Source: Megaleporinus macrocephalus (Eukaryota; Chordata; Actinopteri; Characiformes; Anostomidae). Taken from it: 64,000 bases of DNA. Location: the NCBI GenBank assembly GCA_021613375.1, contig CM038702.1:30323686-30387685 (forward strand), read 5' to 3'. Numbering within the stretch: position 1 is the first letter of the stretch; each line of letters opens with the position of its first letter. Made by a program: the position numbers and the translations under genes. This document shows positions 1-10,854 of the stretch, in pieces. The notes below the pieces were generated by a model that was not told the origin of the DNA, ran no database searches, and saw only the letters and a program-made list of their open reading frames with translations.

Positions 1-458
1 TTTAACTGCATCAAAACACTCTTGCGGGTAATGAAAACTAAATGAGGATAAAATTGGCATCTAATCAGAACTTTTAATTCCTCTTTAAATGCTGCTGTAA
101 AGACAAAATTTTCCAGGCCGTGATGGTTCACTGAAAAACACTGACATTTAGCAATTCTAGAGCAGCAAATCAGTATGAACCTTTAACAATTCACTGTGTT
201 TTAGGTACAACAATTCAAGTATACAGTTTGCATGATGCAACTTGGAGATGTACAAACTTACAAGCGTACAAGCTTAAACTTGCTTTTAGCCTCTAGTGCA
301 TTTGTGGTAAAGATAAGCAGACAACTGTGTTAATTGTCTATTGCTATCCATTAGCTATTTTACTTCACTGACATTAGGCACCTGGCCAGTTTAAATAATC
401 AGGTTCAAGATTATGTAATAGTCAAGACACCAAATACTGAGACACTTAAATACTTTAC
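1..458 (-). other. tbk1 intron (partial)
   Basis: This stretch follows the donor at 458-457 on the minus strand. I found no further kinase exon, repeat or RNA in it. Confidence 0.7.
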
Positions 459-599
459 CTCTTCCTCTACAGCAAAGAGTTTAACAATGTTCTTATGGTT
501 GAGCTTCTTCAGCACCTCAAACTCTCTCATCTGCACATCTAGAGGCCGCAGGAAGCTCAGATTATTGAAGACCTTGACAGCATAGAGGTCACCCGTTTT
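459..599 (-). CDS. tbk1: tbk1 second coding exon (47 codons)
   Basis: Acceptor ...CTGCCTACAG precedes base 599. The donor GAAGAG/GTAAAG follows base 459. The 141-nt exon encodes [11 protein letters not shown] through FAVEEE in phase 0 and contains Lys38 and Glu55 of the kinase fold. The reading continues directly from GRHK of the previous exon. Confidence 0.96.
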
Positions 600-2733
600 C
601 TGTAGGCAGAGAGACATTGGAGGGTTAAATTTAAGTTGATTTAGATACCACAATATCATACCGTTTAAAACAGATATAGTCACACAGTGTGAACAAACTC
701 TGGCAACTCTTCCATTTTTCACCACTATTAGCACAAATTATAAGCAGAAACTCTTTTAGTGGCCAGAATACATGTTAAATGTAGACTGTACATTTTAACA
801 TGATTCAATGTGAAGCTAGGTCCTCTCCTGTTAATTATTGCTTAATGTAACTAATTGCACTTTGATATTTGCATTATATTATGTGGGGAAACCAGAGTTT
901 AAAAAAATAATAACCATTAAAATTGGCAAATATACACAATACTGTACTTATAAACCAACATGTCCACTTAGATCACAAGATGCTGGCTTAATGTTAGTAC
1001 GTAGAATAAATAACGTTACATCAGGGGGTAAAGCCTTTTCATATAGAGCCCCCCAGCTTTGGAATAACCTTCCAGTCAGTGTTCGGGATGCAGACATGGC
1101 CTCAAAAGTCTAGGATAAAAACCTACATGTTCAGTCAAATGTTTGGTAATAAGCCAGTCTGTCAGATAAAGGCACATATCTAGAGGCTCACTGACAGACA
1201 CTATTATGGTAAACTGAGAATGCTGGTGCTATCGTCCCGCTGCTCTCACATGCTCACTCAGGTTTGTGGACGATGGAGCGGAGGGGTGCTGACATCTCAG
1301 GTAGCCCTCATGTCATTGTTACCTTCTGGCTCTCCCTTTTTAGCTATGCTGTAATAGTCAGGCCTGCCGGAGTTACAGCTGCACCCTGTTAACGCCATAT
1401 ACTGTTCTCAGTTACCTCTAGGAGAACTAACTATCTGTGTGCTTCTTTTGTTGAGCTCAACAACTGCCCGTCGTATGTGGTGTGATGCTGAACGGCTGCC
1501 CATCCTATGTGATATGCTGCTGCTGCTGCTGCTTTGTCTGCCGTGACCAGGTGCCCCTGTTTTACAGGCATTCTGGACCAGTTTACTCTCCATGGAGCTT
1601 TTGGGTGTCCAGAGCCTCAAAACACATCTGCATGACTCCTACAAAGACTCTGCTTGCTTACTTAACCAGTGGCGTTTTCTTCTCCTGCTCTCATAAACAT
1701 ATCAGTCCTTTCCTCTCCGACTACATAAATAAACAAACCTTAATTTTAATATTTGGATCCAGATTTTTTTTTGCTTTCCATGGAACAATGCATTTGATTA
1801 TTTACTGCTTCTTACAGCATATCCAGCAGCTTAGTTCATTTGGCAGGCAATGAGGAACTTTCAACCTGCCCTCACTGCGGCATAGATCTAGAGGATGTGA
1901 AGCTGCCAGACCACATGTTGCGGAATCCCCCTTCAGTATTTTTCACTGCAGTTGATATAGAGAAGCCAAGGGGGAATCACATGACCCTGCGGTAACCCAC
2001 ATGCAACTGTCTATCAAACATTAGCCTGCTTATAAGAATAGATTAGCATGCTTTCTGCAGACGCTACTCACAAATATTATTTCAGATTACGGTTCAGAGC
2101 AAGCTCGGTGCAAGTGACAATGTAGTGCATGTTACTGTGCATGCAGTTTAAAATCCACTCTGCTGTTTTATCTAATTCTCTTTAATTATTGAAAACTTAA
2201 AACCTGCTCTACAAAGTCCTTATTCACATCCCGTTTTACCTCAAGGAACATTCCTAGTTCAAAGCATAAACAAAATACATGAAGAAAGAGAGAGGTGGAA
2301 GTCTTAGATGAGGTGACCGTCTTGGATGAGTGAAAAAAGTATATGTATTATGTCTTCTGGTGTCCTGTATATGACTAATTCTGCAAGTCATCTCTACATT
2401 TCAGTAATCAGTGTTGCAGAGTTGCATGACTGCACACTGTACATTGACTGCTTTGCTTTTTTGTATTTATGATCTTAGATAAAGACACTCATGGAGATGT
2501 AGCTGAGGAACACAGCCTTGTGGTTTCCTCATGCTCATTAGGCAACACATACACTGTACTAGGCCACATGCACCACTGTGGGCTAGATTAACACAAATCT
2601 TGTTTGTGTGTACACAGTGCATGGAAGAATATGATCTGTTGCCTACCTTGTGCCTGCCACGGTACACGTTGGCTGTGGCACCCTGGCCCAGCAGGTCTGA
2701 GATCAGCCACAGGTAGTTAGCTGTACTCTGCAT
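459..2733 (-). CDS. tbk1: tbk1, TANK-binding kinase 1, 5' part (coding exons 1-2, gene runs off the left edge)
   Basis: Serine/threonine kinase of the IKK-related family. In the cytosol it phosphorylates IRF3/IRF7 and autophagy receptors downstream of STING, TRIF and MAVS. Two exons on the minus strand join in phase 0 to give residues 1-76. The first begins [20 protein letters not shown], very close to the mammalian TBK1 N-terminus. Visible kinase features are the glycine-rich loop G16-Q-G18-A-T-A-N-V, the ATP-anchoring lysine in AVKVF (Lys38) and the alphaC glutamate in MREFEVL (Glu55). Lys30, a reported ubiquitination site in human TBK1, is also present. The next kinase exon is not found in bases 1-458, so it lies outside the window. 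The identification rests on near-complete identity over 76 residues. TBK1 is favoured over the paralogue IKBKE because of residues such as [20 protein letters not shown]. The gene is divergent from eps8. Confidence 0.96.
830..1740 (+). mobile_element. L2-like non-LTR retrotransposon 3' fragment, inside a tbk1 intron (antisense)
   Basis: The frame at 838-1113 ends in the typical C-terminal segment of a LINE ORF2: [20 protein letters not shown], followed after a frame slip near 1110 by a remnant of the usual FKSRLKTYLFS-type tail (read IKTYMFSQM). About 600 bp of GC-richer 3' UTR follow, with a (CTG)n stretch at about 1516. The reverse transcriptase and endonuclease are absent, so it is a 5'-truncated dead copy. 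The clade (L2/CR1 group) is judged from this tail and is less certain than the LINE assignment. The right boundary is approximate. Confidence 0.75.
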
Positions 2734-2750
2734 GATGGCTTCAAGTCTAC
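2647..2750 (-). CDS. tbk1: tbk1 first coding exon (29 codons plus 17 nt of 5' UTR)
   Basis: The ATG is at 2733-2731. The exon is entered by a pyrimidine-rich acceptor ending at 2751 (minus-strand ...CTTGCACAG) and left at 2646-2645 by a CACAAG/GTAGGC donor. It codes for 29 residues ending in GRHK, in phase 0. The acceptor just upstream of the ATG means there is at least one further non-coding 5' exon upstream, as in other vertebrates. Confidence 0.95.
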
Positions 2751-3025
2751 CTGTGCAAGAATAACACAGACATAAAGTCAGATTGTGGTGGGCAGAGCAA
2801 CCTAAAATTGCATCACTAAAAATAAAGAATCAAGAAGAAATGTACCCACCAAAAAAATTGCTGATATAAGTATCAGGTCCAAAAACTCCTGGCGTACTGA
2901 GTTCCCTACAGAACTGCAGTGGAACTTTTTAGTACATCCAGCATCTAGCAGCATAAAACACAAGTTCGTTATACACTTTTCTTTTCTTATTGTGATGGTT
3001 TTGGTCTAAAATAAAACGTCAACAG

Positions 3026-3422
3026 TTAAAGGGGAATTCCACCCATTTTGTATCATTGATGTAAACTATAATGGGAACTATTGATGGGAAGAGATTCACT
3101 GTAGAAAAACTTTCCAACTTTAATTTCTTTACAGTAATGGTGATAGTACCCAATAGCTCACAAAGCCAACAACACAAATATAGTCATTTTAGTTACTATC
3201 CAAAACCAGCAGTGAGTTTTATATGTAATGTTGCTTATGGTAAAATAGTCATAAAATAATGTGTCAGACTGGCTCAACATTTAATGCAATAACTTTCTGT
3301 GTGGGAGATTTCAGAGGCACTAAACTCTTCGGGCATCTGGTTACCACCACCATCACAGTGAACAATTCTGAAATTTTATGCAGAAAATCTGGAGAAAAAA
3401 ATGGTCAGAGTTCCCCTTTTAA
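3026..3422. mobile_element. small inverted-repeat element (MITE) flanked by TTAA
   Basis: The left end reads TTAA then AGGGGAATTCC. The right end reads GTTCCCCTT then TTAA, its approximate inverse. The interior of about 390 bp has no coding capacity. TTAA flanks are characteristic of piggyBac- or Kolobok-type insertion, so a non-autonomous member of one of these is likely. It lies in the tbk1 5' region, between the first coding exon and the CpG-rich promoter area. Confidence 0.6.
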
Positions 3423-3610
3423 AGTATAAAAATACATTCCTTTCCTCACAATACACTGCAGAAGAAGTAAAAGTATTATTATGTAAAATAGCTTAAATCT
3501 ATACTTGACATGAATGTTTTGTAATAGCCAGTATGCATGTTTGGGTGGCTTATATCTCTCTAGATTACTAGAAACAGCAACATTTATGAAACGTCAATCG
3601 CTTTAGTCTG

Positions 3611-3620
3611 GAAAGCGAAA
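3611..3620. promoter_or_regulatory. ISRE-like IRF motif
   Basis: GAAAGCGAAA matches the IRF core GAAANNGAAA exactly, within the putative tbk1 5' region. Confidence 0.5.
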
Positions 3621-3789
3621 TCCAGATAACGCGCGCCGTATTAAAGGGCGGCTCGTGACTTTAACACGTTCTGCGACAGAAAACTTGTTCATATTTGGAT
3701 ACTGACTAGTCTTCGTGGAATGGAAATGAGTTCAGCTACTGTACTGCTCTTATAAGTGTACTCATCATAACTCAAACCGAGTTTCGACG

Positions 3790-3797
3790 TGACGTCA
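3790..3797. promoter_or_regulatory. full palindromic CRE (CREB/ATF motif)
   Basis: TGACGTCA, the consensus cAMP-response element. It ends 7 bp before the palindromic NF-kB motif. Confidence 0.55.
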
Positions 3798-3804
3798 CGG
3801 ACGT

Positions 3805-3815
3805 GGGAATTTCCC
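3805..3815. promoter_or_regulatory. palindromic NF-kB motif
   Basis: GGGAATTTCCC, a perfect palindromic kB site, close to the CRE and between two ISRE-like motifs. Confidence 0.6.
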
Positions 3816-3984
3816 AACCTGACCAACATAAATCAACAAAATCTCCTTGATATCGCGATATTACCTCGACCTCGCTCTGAGACTCGGTCAGTGATGCGTA
3901 GACACGATTAATAAAACAATCCGCATATACAGACTGTTGTTTCGCAGTTCGGGCTAGTAGTTTACCTTTGACTCTCCGTAATAC

Positions 3985-3995
3985 GAAAACGAAAC
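3985..3995. promoter_or_regulatory. second ISRE-like IRF motif
   Basis: GAAAACGAAAC matches GAAANNGAAAC, the IRF/ISRE core. A single half-like AAACGAAACC also occurs near 4604. Confidence 0.55.
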
Positions 3996-4383
3996 CTTGC
4001 CTTTCGCTATCAGTGAGACACTAAACGCCCGACTGTTTATTTGAATTATAAATGTTCTCGCATTTGTCAGAAATAGTACAAGTTATAATACATAGCCACA
4101 TAAAGACTCGAAATGTTGTATTGGTTTCTTCGTATTTATAATGGCAGCTACTGCTTACTGGTATTTTGTCATGTTTGCATGCTCATTTCTTCGGAAAGTG
4201 TGCATTTAGGTTCTGTCCGCGCTTAGTAGGCAAACATCGTCTTATATGCTGTACGTACATGTACGAATACTAAGAATCGGAGACGGTATGAAAACCTGTC
4301 ATTTTATCAACATATTATTCTGTTTATTTCCTTACCCCGAGAGCACGAACCCCTCTTCCGTTCACCGCCGTGACATCACCGAG

Positions 4384-4393
4384 TCACATGTGA
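4384..4393. promoter_or_regulatory. palindromic E-box of MITF/TFE type
   Basis: TCACATGTGA is a ten-base palindrome centred on CATGTG, of the form bound by MiT/TFE or USF factors. Functional use is a guess. Confidence 0.3.
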
Positions 4394-4869
4394 GAAACGC
4401 TTCAATAGGACGTTCAGCGCTGAGCGCTTCAGTTACCGTACAGTCTGGACTAGACGAGCACACACCGCCCGCAGAAAGATGCTACCGAAACAGCACATTT
4501 TCCCCACATACAACTACACCTGGCGCCTGTTTCCTGATCAGACCAATCTAAATACATCAATACAGAAAAAAGAGTCGCAATGATGACGTGGTCTGAAATA
4601 TTTAAACGAAACCGTTAGCAGAGTGTGCTATTCTCCATTATACGAGTTATTAATGCAAAGTATTTTTGTAAGTATGACTGCCACCGTGTGGTTAAAGGGT
4701 CATATATTTCTCTCTCTGAGTATCCATTATTAAGATTGTGTGGTTTATGTATGAATAATTTTTAAACGACCATTTTCAGCCTTATAGAATTAATCAGGAT
4801 GCTTCGTAGATGCTCTTTTTCTGATGCCCTGTTTTGGCATGTCTTGTTAATAAAGCAGTCTAAGCGGAT

Positions 4870-5345
4870 GCTGAGTACAAGCCCTCGTTGAAGTTCCTGG
4901 GTCGTGAGCACAATGTGATTGAGGTCGCCAACTTTCTGCAGAGTCGGTCGCTACAGACCTTCAAACTTCACGGAATTATGTTATGTTAAAAGTTATGTAA
5001 TTGATTTCCATGGCGGAGCAGCTGCATCCAAGCATTACATTATCAAGCGCAATACAAAGCGTCGGATGCAGTGGTGTAAAGCACCCTTTAGTTTTAGTGA
5101 AAGGAACTCTTAGTGCTTCAGCATACAAAGAGATTTTGAACAACTTTATGCTCCCAACTTTGTGGGAAGAGTTTGACCCCTTCCTGATCCAGCATGACTG
5201 CCCACCGAGAGGCCTTCTCGTCAAACTTCAGTGTCTGACCTTACAAATGTGCTTCTGGGGAAAAAATTCCCACAGACACTCTCCTAAACCGTGTGGAAAG
5301 CCTTCCCAGGAGACTTGAAGCTGTTATAGCTTTAGACATATAGAC
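4870..5345 (+). mobile_element. internally deleted Tc1-like transposase relic
   Basis: Pieces of one Tc1-family transposase occur in order but in shifting frames: REHNVIEVANFLQSRSLQT (about 4905), FHGGAAASKHYI..RMQWCKA (about 5010-5085), LVKGTLSASAYKEIL..LPTLW (about 5090-5165), a QHD segment (about 5190), SDLTNVLL (about 5235) and NRVESLPRRLEAVIA (about 5287-5330). The region with the first catalytic Asp and the stretch from the second Asp to the Glu are both missing, so this is a dead, twice-deleted copy. It lies between tbk1 and eps8. Confidence 0.8.
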
Positions 5346-5559
5346 ATGTTTTGTGGGCGGAGCTTAACTGTTGGCAGTAAGTGACAGGTTGGCCGTGTCA
5401 GGTGTGGAAATATAAGAGTATGGATCATCTGGATGTCTTCTCCTTTTAAAGGAGTAGAGAGCTTGTTGTACACTAATCAGCTAACTCAGTGGAGTGGAGT
5501 AAGGTTTCCTGACCTGCATTCATTGTCAGATCAATAAGTCGAGGATCAAAGGAGTCGAA

Positions 5560-6045
5560 GGGGTAGCCCCTTAGACCCAGTGCAGGTGGTAGGAGACAGG
5601 AGAGTGTTAGCCAAGCTGGCATCCATGCTGGAGAATGACTCCCACCCCATGCATAAGACTCTAGCAGCACTGGGCAGCTCCTTCAGGGACAGACTGCTTC
5701 ACCCCAAGTGTGTGAAGGAGCGGTGTCGCAGGTCCTTCCTTCCTACTGCTGTTAGACTCTACAACCAGCACTGCTCCCAGCTGATCACATATACACAGCA
5801 GACCACATACACACACACTTAAATTCTACACACTTACAGAAAATAGATTTTTTTTAGTGTATCATAATTGTGCAATTAAGAAGCAATATTTGTAAATACA
5901 ATCTTAAGAGTTCTTAATTGTTTTATTATGTATATTGTATATACTGTACTGTTTATGTATCTATTTTTGTACCGAGTGTCTTGCTATCCCTTTGCTGCTG
6001 TAACTCTGTGAATTTCCCCCACTGTGGGACTAATAAAGCATTATC
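5560..6045 (+). mobile_element. non-LTR retrotransposon 3' end (LINE ORF2 C-terminus plus 3' UTR)
   Basis: The frame at 5580-5822 ends with RRSFLPTAVRLYNQHCS, the recognisable C-terminal motif of a fish LINE ORF2, after DRRVLAKLASMLENDSHP. It is followed by an AT-rich 3' UTR ending near 6045 in a GTGGGACTAATAAAG-type tail. Everything 5' of the C-terminus is missing, as expected for a truncated insertion. The family was not assigned. Confidence 0.75.
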
Positions 6046-6049
6046 ATGT

Positions 6050-7628
6050 CTTATGTATGTTAGAAAAATATAAATCACTGAAACTGCTGCAGCTAATACT
6101 ATCTAGGTGTATGTAAAAGTGTTGTTTTTAGCTCCAAACTTCAAAAAAGAGGCCAGACAGTCGGTACTTTTAATGTTAGTCAATGGAGCAAGAATTGTTT
6201 CAACATATTTTTAAGCATTTCTATCAATACTTTTCTTCATGAAGTGTTCACACGATGTAAATGGCAGCTGCTGCGATCAAAGGAAGTAGAAAAAAAAACG
6301 ATGGAGATGTGTTTCTTTGGACAGAGATGATATTTCATATCTTAGGGCTTATACTGTTAGCTGTGCTACAGTTCATACCATGTAAATATTATCTAGATCT
6401 ATTGTTTACATCAGATTCGGGTTCAAATGTAGGCTAATAAATGCAGCGATGTGCTGCGACCACCTGTGTCTTTGACAGCAGTGTTCTATAAAAATGAAGG
6501 CCATTTGTTTTTCTGTTCCTATACTGGCATCCAATAGCACAACAAAACTTTTTTCATTTTGCTCCACTGATGTCTGCTATTTTTCTGCCACCACAATGTG
6601 TGCTGTAACCACCACATCCACTCTAAACTGGTCTATGGACTGGGTAGGAAAATGCTTTGAAATGTGTATGATTTATAAAACTGGATGTGACTTAAATTTC
6701 AATCGGGTCTTTTCAGATCAAGTATGTCGTCAAAGGGTTTTTATTGTAATAACTGTGCATGATTTTTAAGCTCAAAAAGCTGCCCATATCTCGCCTTATT
6801 GTAAAGGCAAATTGTTTTCACAACTGTGGGGTTGTCATCCCTTATTGCTTGCTAGAAGCCCAACAGAGAATCACAGCATTTCACATAAAGGTTAAATGTG
6901 AACTGTTCCTGCTTCATGTTAGATTCAATTAAATTATAAAAAATATTGATTGAAAATGTCTATTAGCATTTAATCTCTAGTCCACTAGGGGGCCTCCAGA
7001 AAGATACCACAGGACATTGTAGGTGTTTCACAGCACAAAAGTTAGAGAATAAAGTCTAAAATGTATTTGGGAGAGTCAATAAGAGAGACTTCAAAAGTGC
7101 ATGTTGCCCTAACATCTGTTTTCTTGGCTGGTAAATATCAAATATCAGCTGTGCATTAATATCAGGAATTGATAGTGACAGGAGTGTGTCATCATCTGTG
7201 AAATCTCTGTGCTCTTTTAGTGTTTAAGTAATATACTTAATTATGCACTGGTATGATGCAGAAGCAATTATGCACTGTTAACATAAGAACCAGAGGCAAT
7301 TGACAGCTTGTTAGTATGTAAAGACGTATGGCATGGTCAGAAAAAACTCCCACAAAATCCCACCTAACACACATTTTTATATATTATTTCATTAGAATGT
7401 TCTCTATTTTTTCTTCTGACTTCATTTTAACAAAAGCTCGTTTTTGCAGGTCTTTTATTTGTTACAGTTTAATAAGTAAACACCAAATATCATTCATTCA
7501 GATATGGCCAGCATCCATAAGGGATTAACAAGATTACTAACTAAAAAAAAAAGCATAAGGCTTGTTTCACATTTGCCAAAAACAACTAGTCAAACATGGT
7601 GGAAAAAACACTCAAATCACAACTTAGT
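6050..7628. other. intergenic, no gene seen
   Basis: AT-rich DNA with no convincing exon or repeat boundary. The only notable element is the CTCF-like core at 6982-6993, listed separately. Confidence 0.5.
6982..6993 (+). promoter_or_regulatory. CTCF-like core motif
   Basis: CCACTAGGGGGC matches the central part of the vertebrate CTCF consensus in forward orientation. The following two bases deviate from it. Confidence 0.4.
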
Positions 7629-7790
7629 GGTGGGATATTGTGGAGAGGCTGTATGGTTCCAGGGTCTGGGTGACTTGCCATGATGGAAAGAAACATCAAT
7701 TCTGCTGTCTACAAGAAAATACTGCAGGAGAACATTGGGCCATCAGTCTGTGAGCTAAATGCTTCAAAATCACTTGGGAAAAAATCTGGT
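7629..7790 (+). mobile_element. Tc1-like transposase relic, second lineage
   Basis: The frame reads GGILWRGCMVPGSG, stop, LAMMERNINSAVYKKILQEN and then GPSVCELNAS. This corresponds to the middle of a Tc1-type transposase (the GGGSIMLWGCF..GTG.L..IEG.MNS..Y..IL block). It has an in-frame TGA at 7671-7673, and neither end can be found. The sequence differs from the relics at 4.9 and 33.3 kb, so it is a different lineage. Confidence 0.65.
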
Positions 7791-8319
7791 TCCATTGACC
7801 TACATTAAAAGTGAAGACAGTTTTTGTCTTCTCCTGTAAAGTTCCAATTTTTGAGATACTTGTTTTTCATTGGACAGTGACGATATAGAAAAAAAATCCT
7901 CTTAACAATGAGGTCCCTGCTGCCAAGTGGGATTTCTGAAGACCCCCCTTCCTCCAAAAAAGTGGCACTTCACTGTGTTGTATTCAGCCAGTTGTTTGTA
8001 TGAGTCACCTATACACCTCTTAGTATGTTTTTAACACAGTTTTGTATTTACAATGTGTTAAGTTTAACCCTTCTTGAAAAGGTTTTGTTAAAAATATATT
8101 TTGTCTTTATTTAAAAAGACAAGTAATAAGATTACATTGCTTTATTATTGTACTCCCGTGGATTAGGTTACAGTTACATTCAACAGGTAATCAGTGACCT
8201 GTAAGAGAATCCCCTCCCAACCTTGCAGATAATCATGGTCATCAACAATAGCCTTTTTCACAGATTTGCCCCTCCGTGTCGAGGCTGCCAGTAATTCTGG
8301 AGTGTAGCGGTCATGTCCA

Positions 8320-8333
8320 CCGCTAGAGGGCGC
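8320..8333 (+). promoter_or_regulatory. CTCF-like motif, forward
   Basis: CCGCTAGAGGGCGC fits the 14-base core CCRSYAGRKGGCRS at every position. It lies between the divergent tbk1 and eps8 promoters. Confidence 0.5.
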
Positions 8334-9039
8334 TTTGTGTCCAGGTGAGGCAGCGCGCTCTACTCTATACCTCAAACCCAACTAAGTCGTACACAGTCGT
8401 TCATCCTTGGTGGTGTCCGCAACGTCTGGACGGTCAAACTGACTTTCTGTTTTATTACATCGTACCAGACGTTCTTTTTAAACCATAAACACAAACAGAT
8501 TTGCTCAAACAAAGCTGTTACCTTTCCAGAGGACGCGGAGACGCCGATATTGACGCCACACTCGTTTTTAACCATGAACCAACCGTTGTTTGAGCTGTGA
8601 AGCGACAGTGACAAGTTGGGAAATACATGCCTGTGAAGTAAGTACGTGTTTTTTTGAAATATTTCTAACATTTTTGTCTGTAACGTTTTCGCTTTTATCG
8701 CATCACATATTTGCCGACTTGGTGTAGCGTTCGGCTACTGAAGCCACATATGATCTTAAAAACTGCCTTCATTTTCGCGTGTTTTACACGAGGTACTTCG
8801 ATGTTAACTGTTAAAACAGGATACTAATTTAAATATGAAACAGTTTAGTCAGGTTTGGCTCTTCGCAGTGAGAAATGAAGCGTTTATGTTATGTTAACGC
8901 TCGCTAACAACTGAACGGGCTAAACGCCTCTCACACACACCTGCCTAGTGGTAACTAGCACTTCGGTTGCCATAGCAGAAGGAGACTCTGGAATCAATAA
9001 GCACTTCTTGTTTCCCACCCGCATTCTGACAAGTCTCGC

Positions 9040-9234
9040 CTTCTTTCCGTTCTGATTGGCTGACGGCACCCCGCCTTCTGCCCTACTATTGGCTAGTACA
9101 TCATATACACCAAGTACTCCGCCGATCGGTGGCCAGTCCTAACGCAGTCGCCGGAATGCTGCGGAAAACGAGTGGGGGAACAAAAGCAAATAATATTCGT
9201 TCGCCATTGTTTGAGAACAGAAAGGTTGTTTAAG
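9040..9234 (+). promoter_or_regulatory. eps8: candidate eps8 promoter and non-coding first exon
   Basis: The surrounding 8.3-9.4 kb is CpG-enriched. Two inverted CCAAT boxes (ATTGG at 9055-9059 and 9088-9092) start 33 bp apart, with a GC-box-like ACCCCGCC between them; there is no TATA box. About 140 bp downstream a donor-like TTTAAG/GTAGTC at 9234/9235 could end a first exon. The first eps8 coding exon (46,878) begins with an acceptor and must be preceded by a 5' UTR exon. No promoter closer to it stands out, but the assignment of this one to eps8 is an inference. Confidence 0.4.
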
Positions 9235-10813
9235 GTAGTCCTTACGTCCCTTGTCTTTTATGTCTCATTGTGGTTTGCGCTGTTTGCAGAAGGTTGTCAT
9301 CGATTGATCCTTCTGATTTGAACGCTTTCCTGAGGTTGTTAAATATAACAGTCACGTTCACATTCAGCGGATTAAACTCACAGATATTGTTCGGCCGTTG
9401 CTGGCTAGAAGTTCCTCTTTTCAAATTAACATAAAGCTGAAGTCAGCCTCCTATCTACTAGCTTCTTGTTGGAATGGTCCTGTTATACCTTTAATGCTGC
9501 AGCAATTGTATTATGGAGGCGCCAGGATGTAACTACTGCACCATTGAAGGTGGAACAGAACAGGAACATTGGAATAGGAAGCTGACTTCCAGCCCCGTCT
9601 AATAAACAGAGAAGATGTTCTGTGTGAGTAATAACCCACGCTGTCACCTCCTATACGTCTGGATCTCGTTCATTGTGCCTCCCTGAAACCTTTGAGGGCT
9701 TCTGCTCTCAGAGGCTCTAATTTTGGTCCTCCAAGATCGAGTGGTGTGATGCTGCGTTTGGAAATGATTTCTCTCAGAACCTTTTAGCTCTTGACAGTTT
9801 TCCCCTTCTGCAGACTTCAAGTCAGCCTTTATGCACGGGTTATGCAGGGAAATGTGTGATGGACTAATTAATAAGCTCTAGCATTTTTTTTCCTGCCTTA
9901 CATGCTGTAGCCCATGTGTTGCCTTGTTGAGTCCAGGTGTTGCTAGCATTAATAATATAAATATGAATTGGACACACCTCTGAACATCTATGCAGTCACA
10001 ATGTATTTTAAGTTATTAATATTCATTTAGTAGAGTTCTTGGTAGCCAATATGTGGCAAATATTTCTGGTTTATGTCAGGGCGTTGGTGTCGTTCTTGTA
10101 ATTGGATAGGTGCCTACTAAGTGGTTAACATTTTTTAATGAGTCTTTAGGCCCCCTTAGATGACGTCTCTGGTGTCCTCTTAGTAATTGGTGTCATGTGT
10201 AGGTTGGGTCCCAATGGAAGGAGGTTAAATATGGAGCCAAGCTACATGACTTGTGAATTTCCATTGTAGTCATTCATCTGCAACATTATCACTTTATCAC
10301 TGCAGTGGGACATAACTTCATACCAACTGAAACTGGGGCTGAATGATTTGGAAAAAATAACTTCTTGAAATCTTTCACCTTTTCACCTGCTACTTTTCAT
10401 GTTTTTTTAGTGAGTGTAGGCCTGTTGTGACCTTGAAATTTTAGCTCATGATTATTTGGCATATATAAAACTATGATTAAAAATTAGTTGTTGTTGTTGT
10501 TTTTTAATACACATAACTGGTTAATTAGCTGCTTTAGTTTCTAGTTGGTGATATTTAGTAGCTCTCAACTGACAAAAGATGCAGCTTGAACCCAAAACAC
10601 CAGGTCAGAAATTTGGACTGTTTTTGTAAAAGCCATGTTTCAGTATAAACTTTCTGCATTATTTTATTTAAATGGCTTTCCCTTAGCCGGAGGGGTTTCA
10701 GTGTTTTACAAACTGCGCTGCACTAAATGCCATGAAGCAGGCTAGGTTATGCTCAAGAAAAAAAAAACAGGTAGTTTGTACTGGCGATATCCACAATATG
10801 CTCAGAAGTGTAC

Positions 10814-10854
10814 TGTGACATATTTTATCATGATAATGATAAAATATTGTCACA
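10814..10854. repeat. near-perfect 18/19-bp hairpin
   Basis: TGTGACATATTTTATCAT faces its inverse (ATGATAAAATATTGTCACA) across a 4-bp loop, with one base inserted. The right arm and the following bases resemble 41,161-41,185 (AAAATATTGCCACATTGCCC), so it is probably a fragment of a dispersed repeat. Confidence 0.6.

Larger units (their letters stand above)
3600..4450 (-). promoter_or_regulatory. tbk1: probable tbk1 promoter / 5' region, CpG-rich
   Basis: CpG dinucleotides become frequent here compared with the surrounding AT-rich DNA, and several transcription factor motifs cluster (listed separately). It lies 0.9-1.7 kb upstream of the tbk1 start codon across the 5' UTR intron. Minus-strand donor-like sites that could end exon 1 occur near 3965 (AAAG/GTAAAC) and 3866 (CGAG/GTAATA). 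I cannot choose between them without transcripts. Confidence 0.6.

Noticed and set aside
4673..4695. Possible CTCF-like site (minus CCACACGGTGGCAG)
   Set aside because: Two mismatches at important core positions. Too weak to list.
8163..8671. 72- and 99-codon minus-strand frames near the putative promoter
   Set aside because: Lie in CpG-rich DNA that rarely forms stops. No homology or start context.
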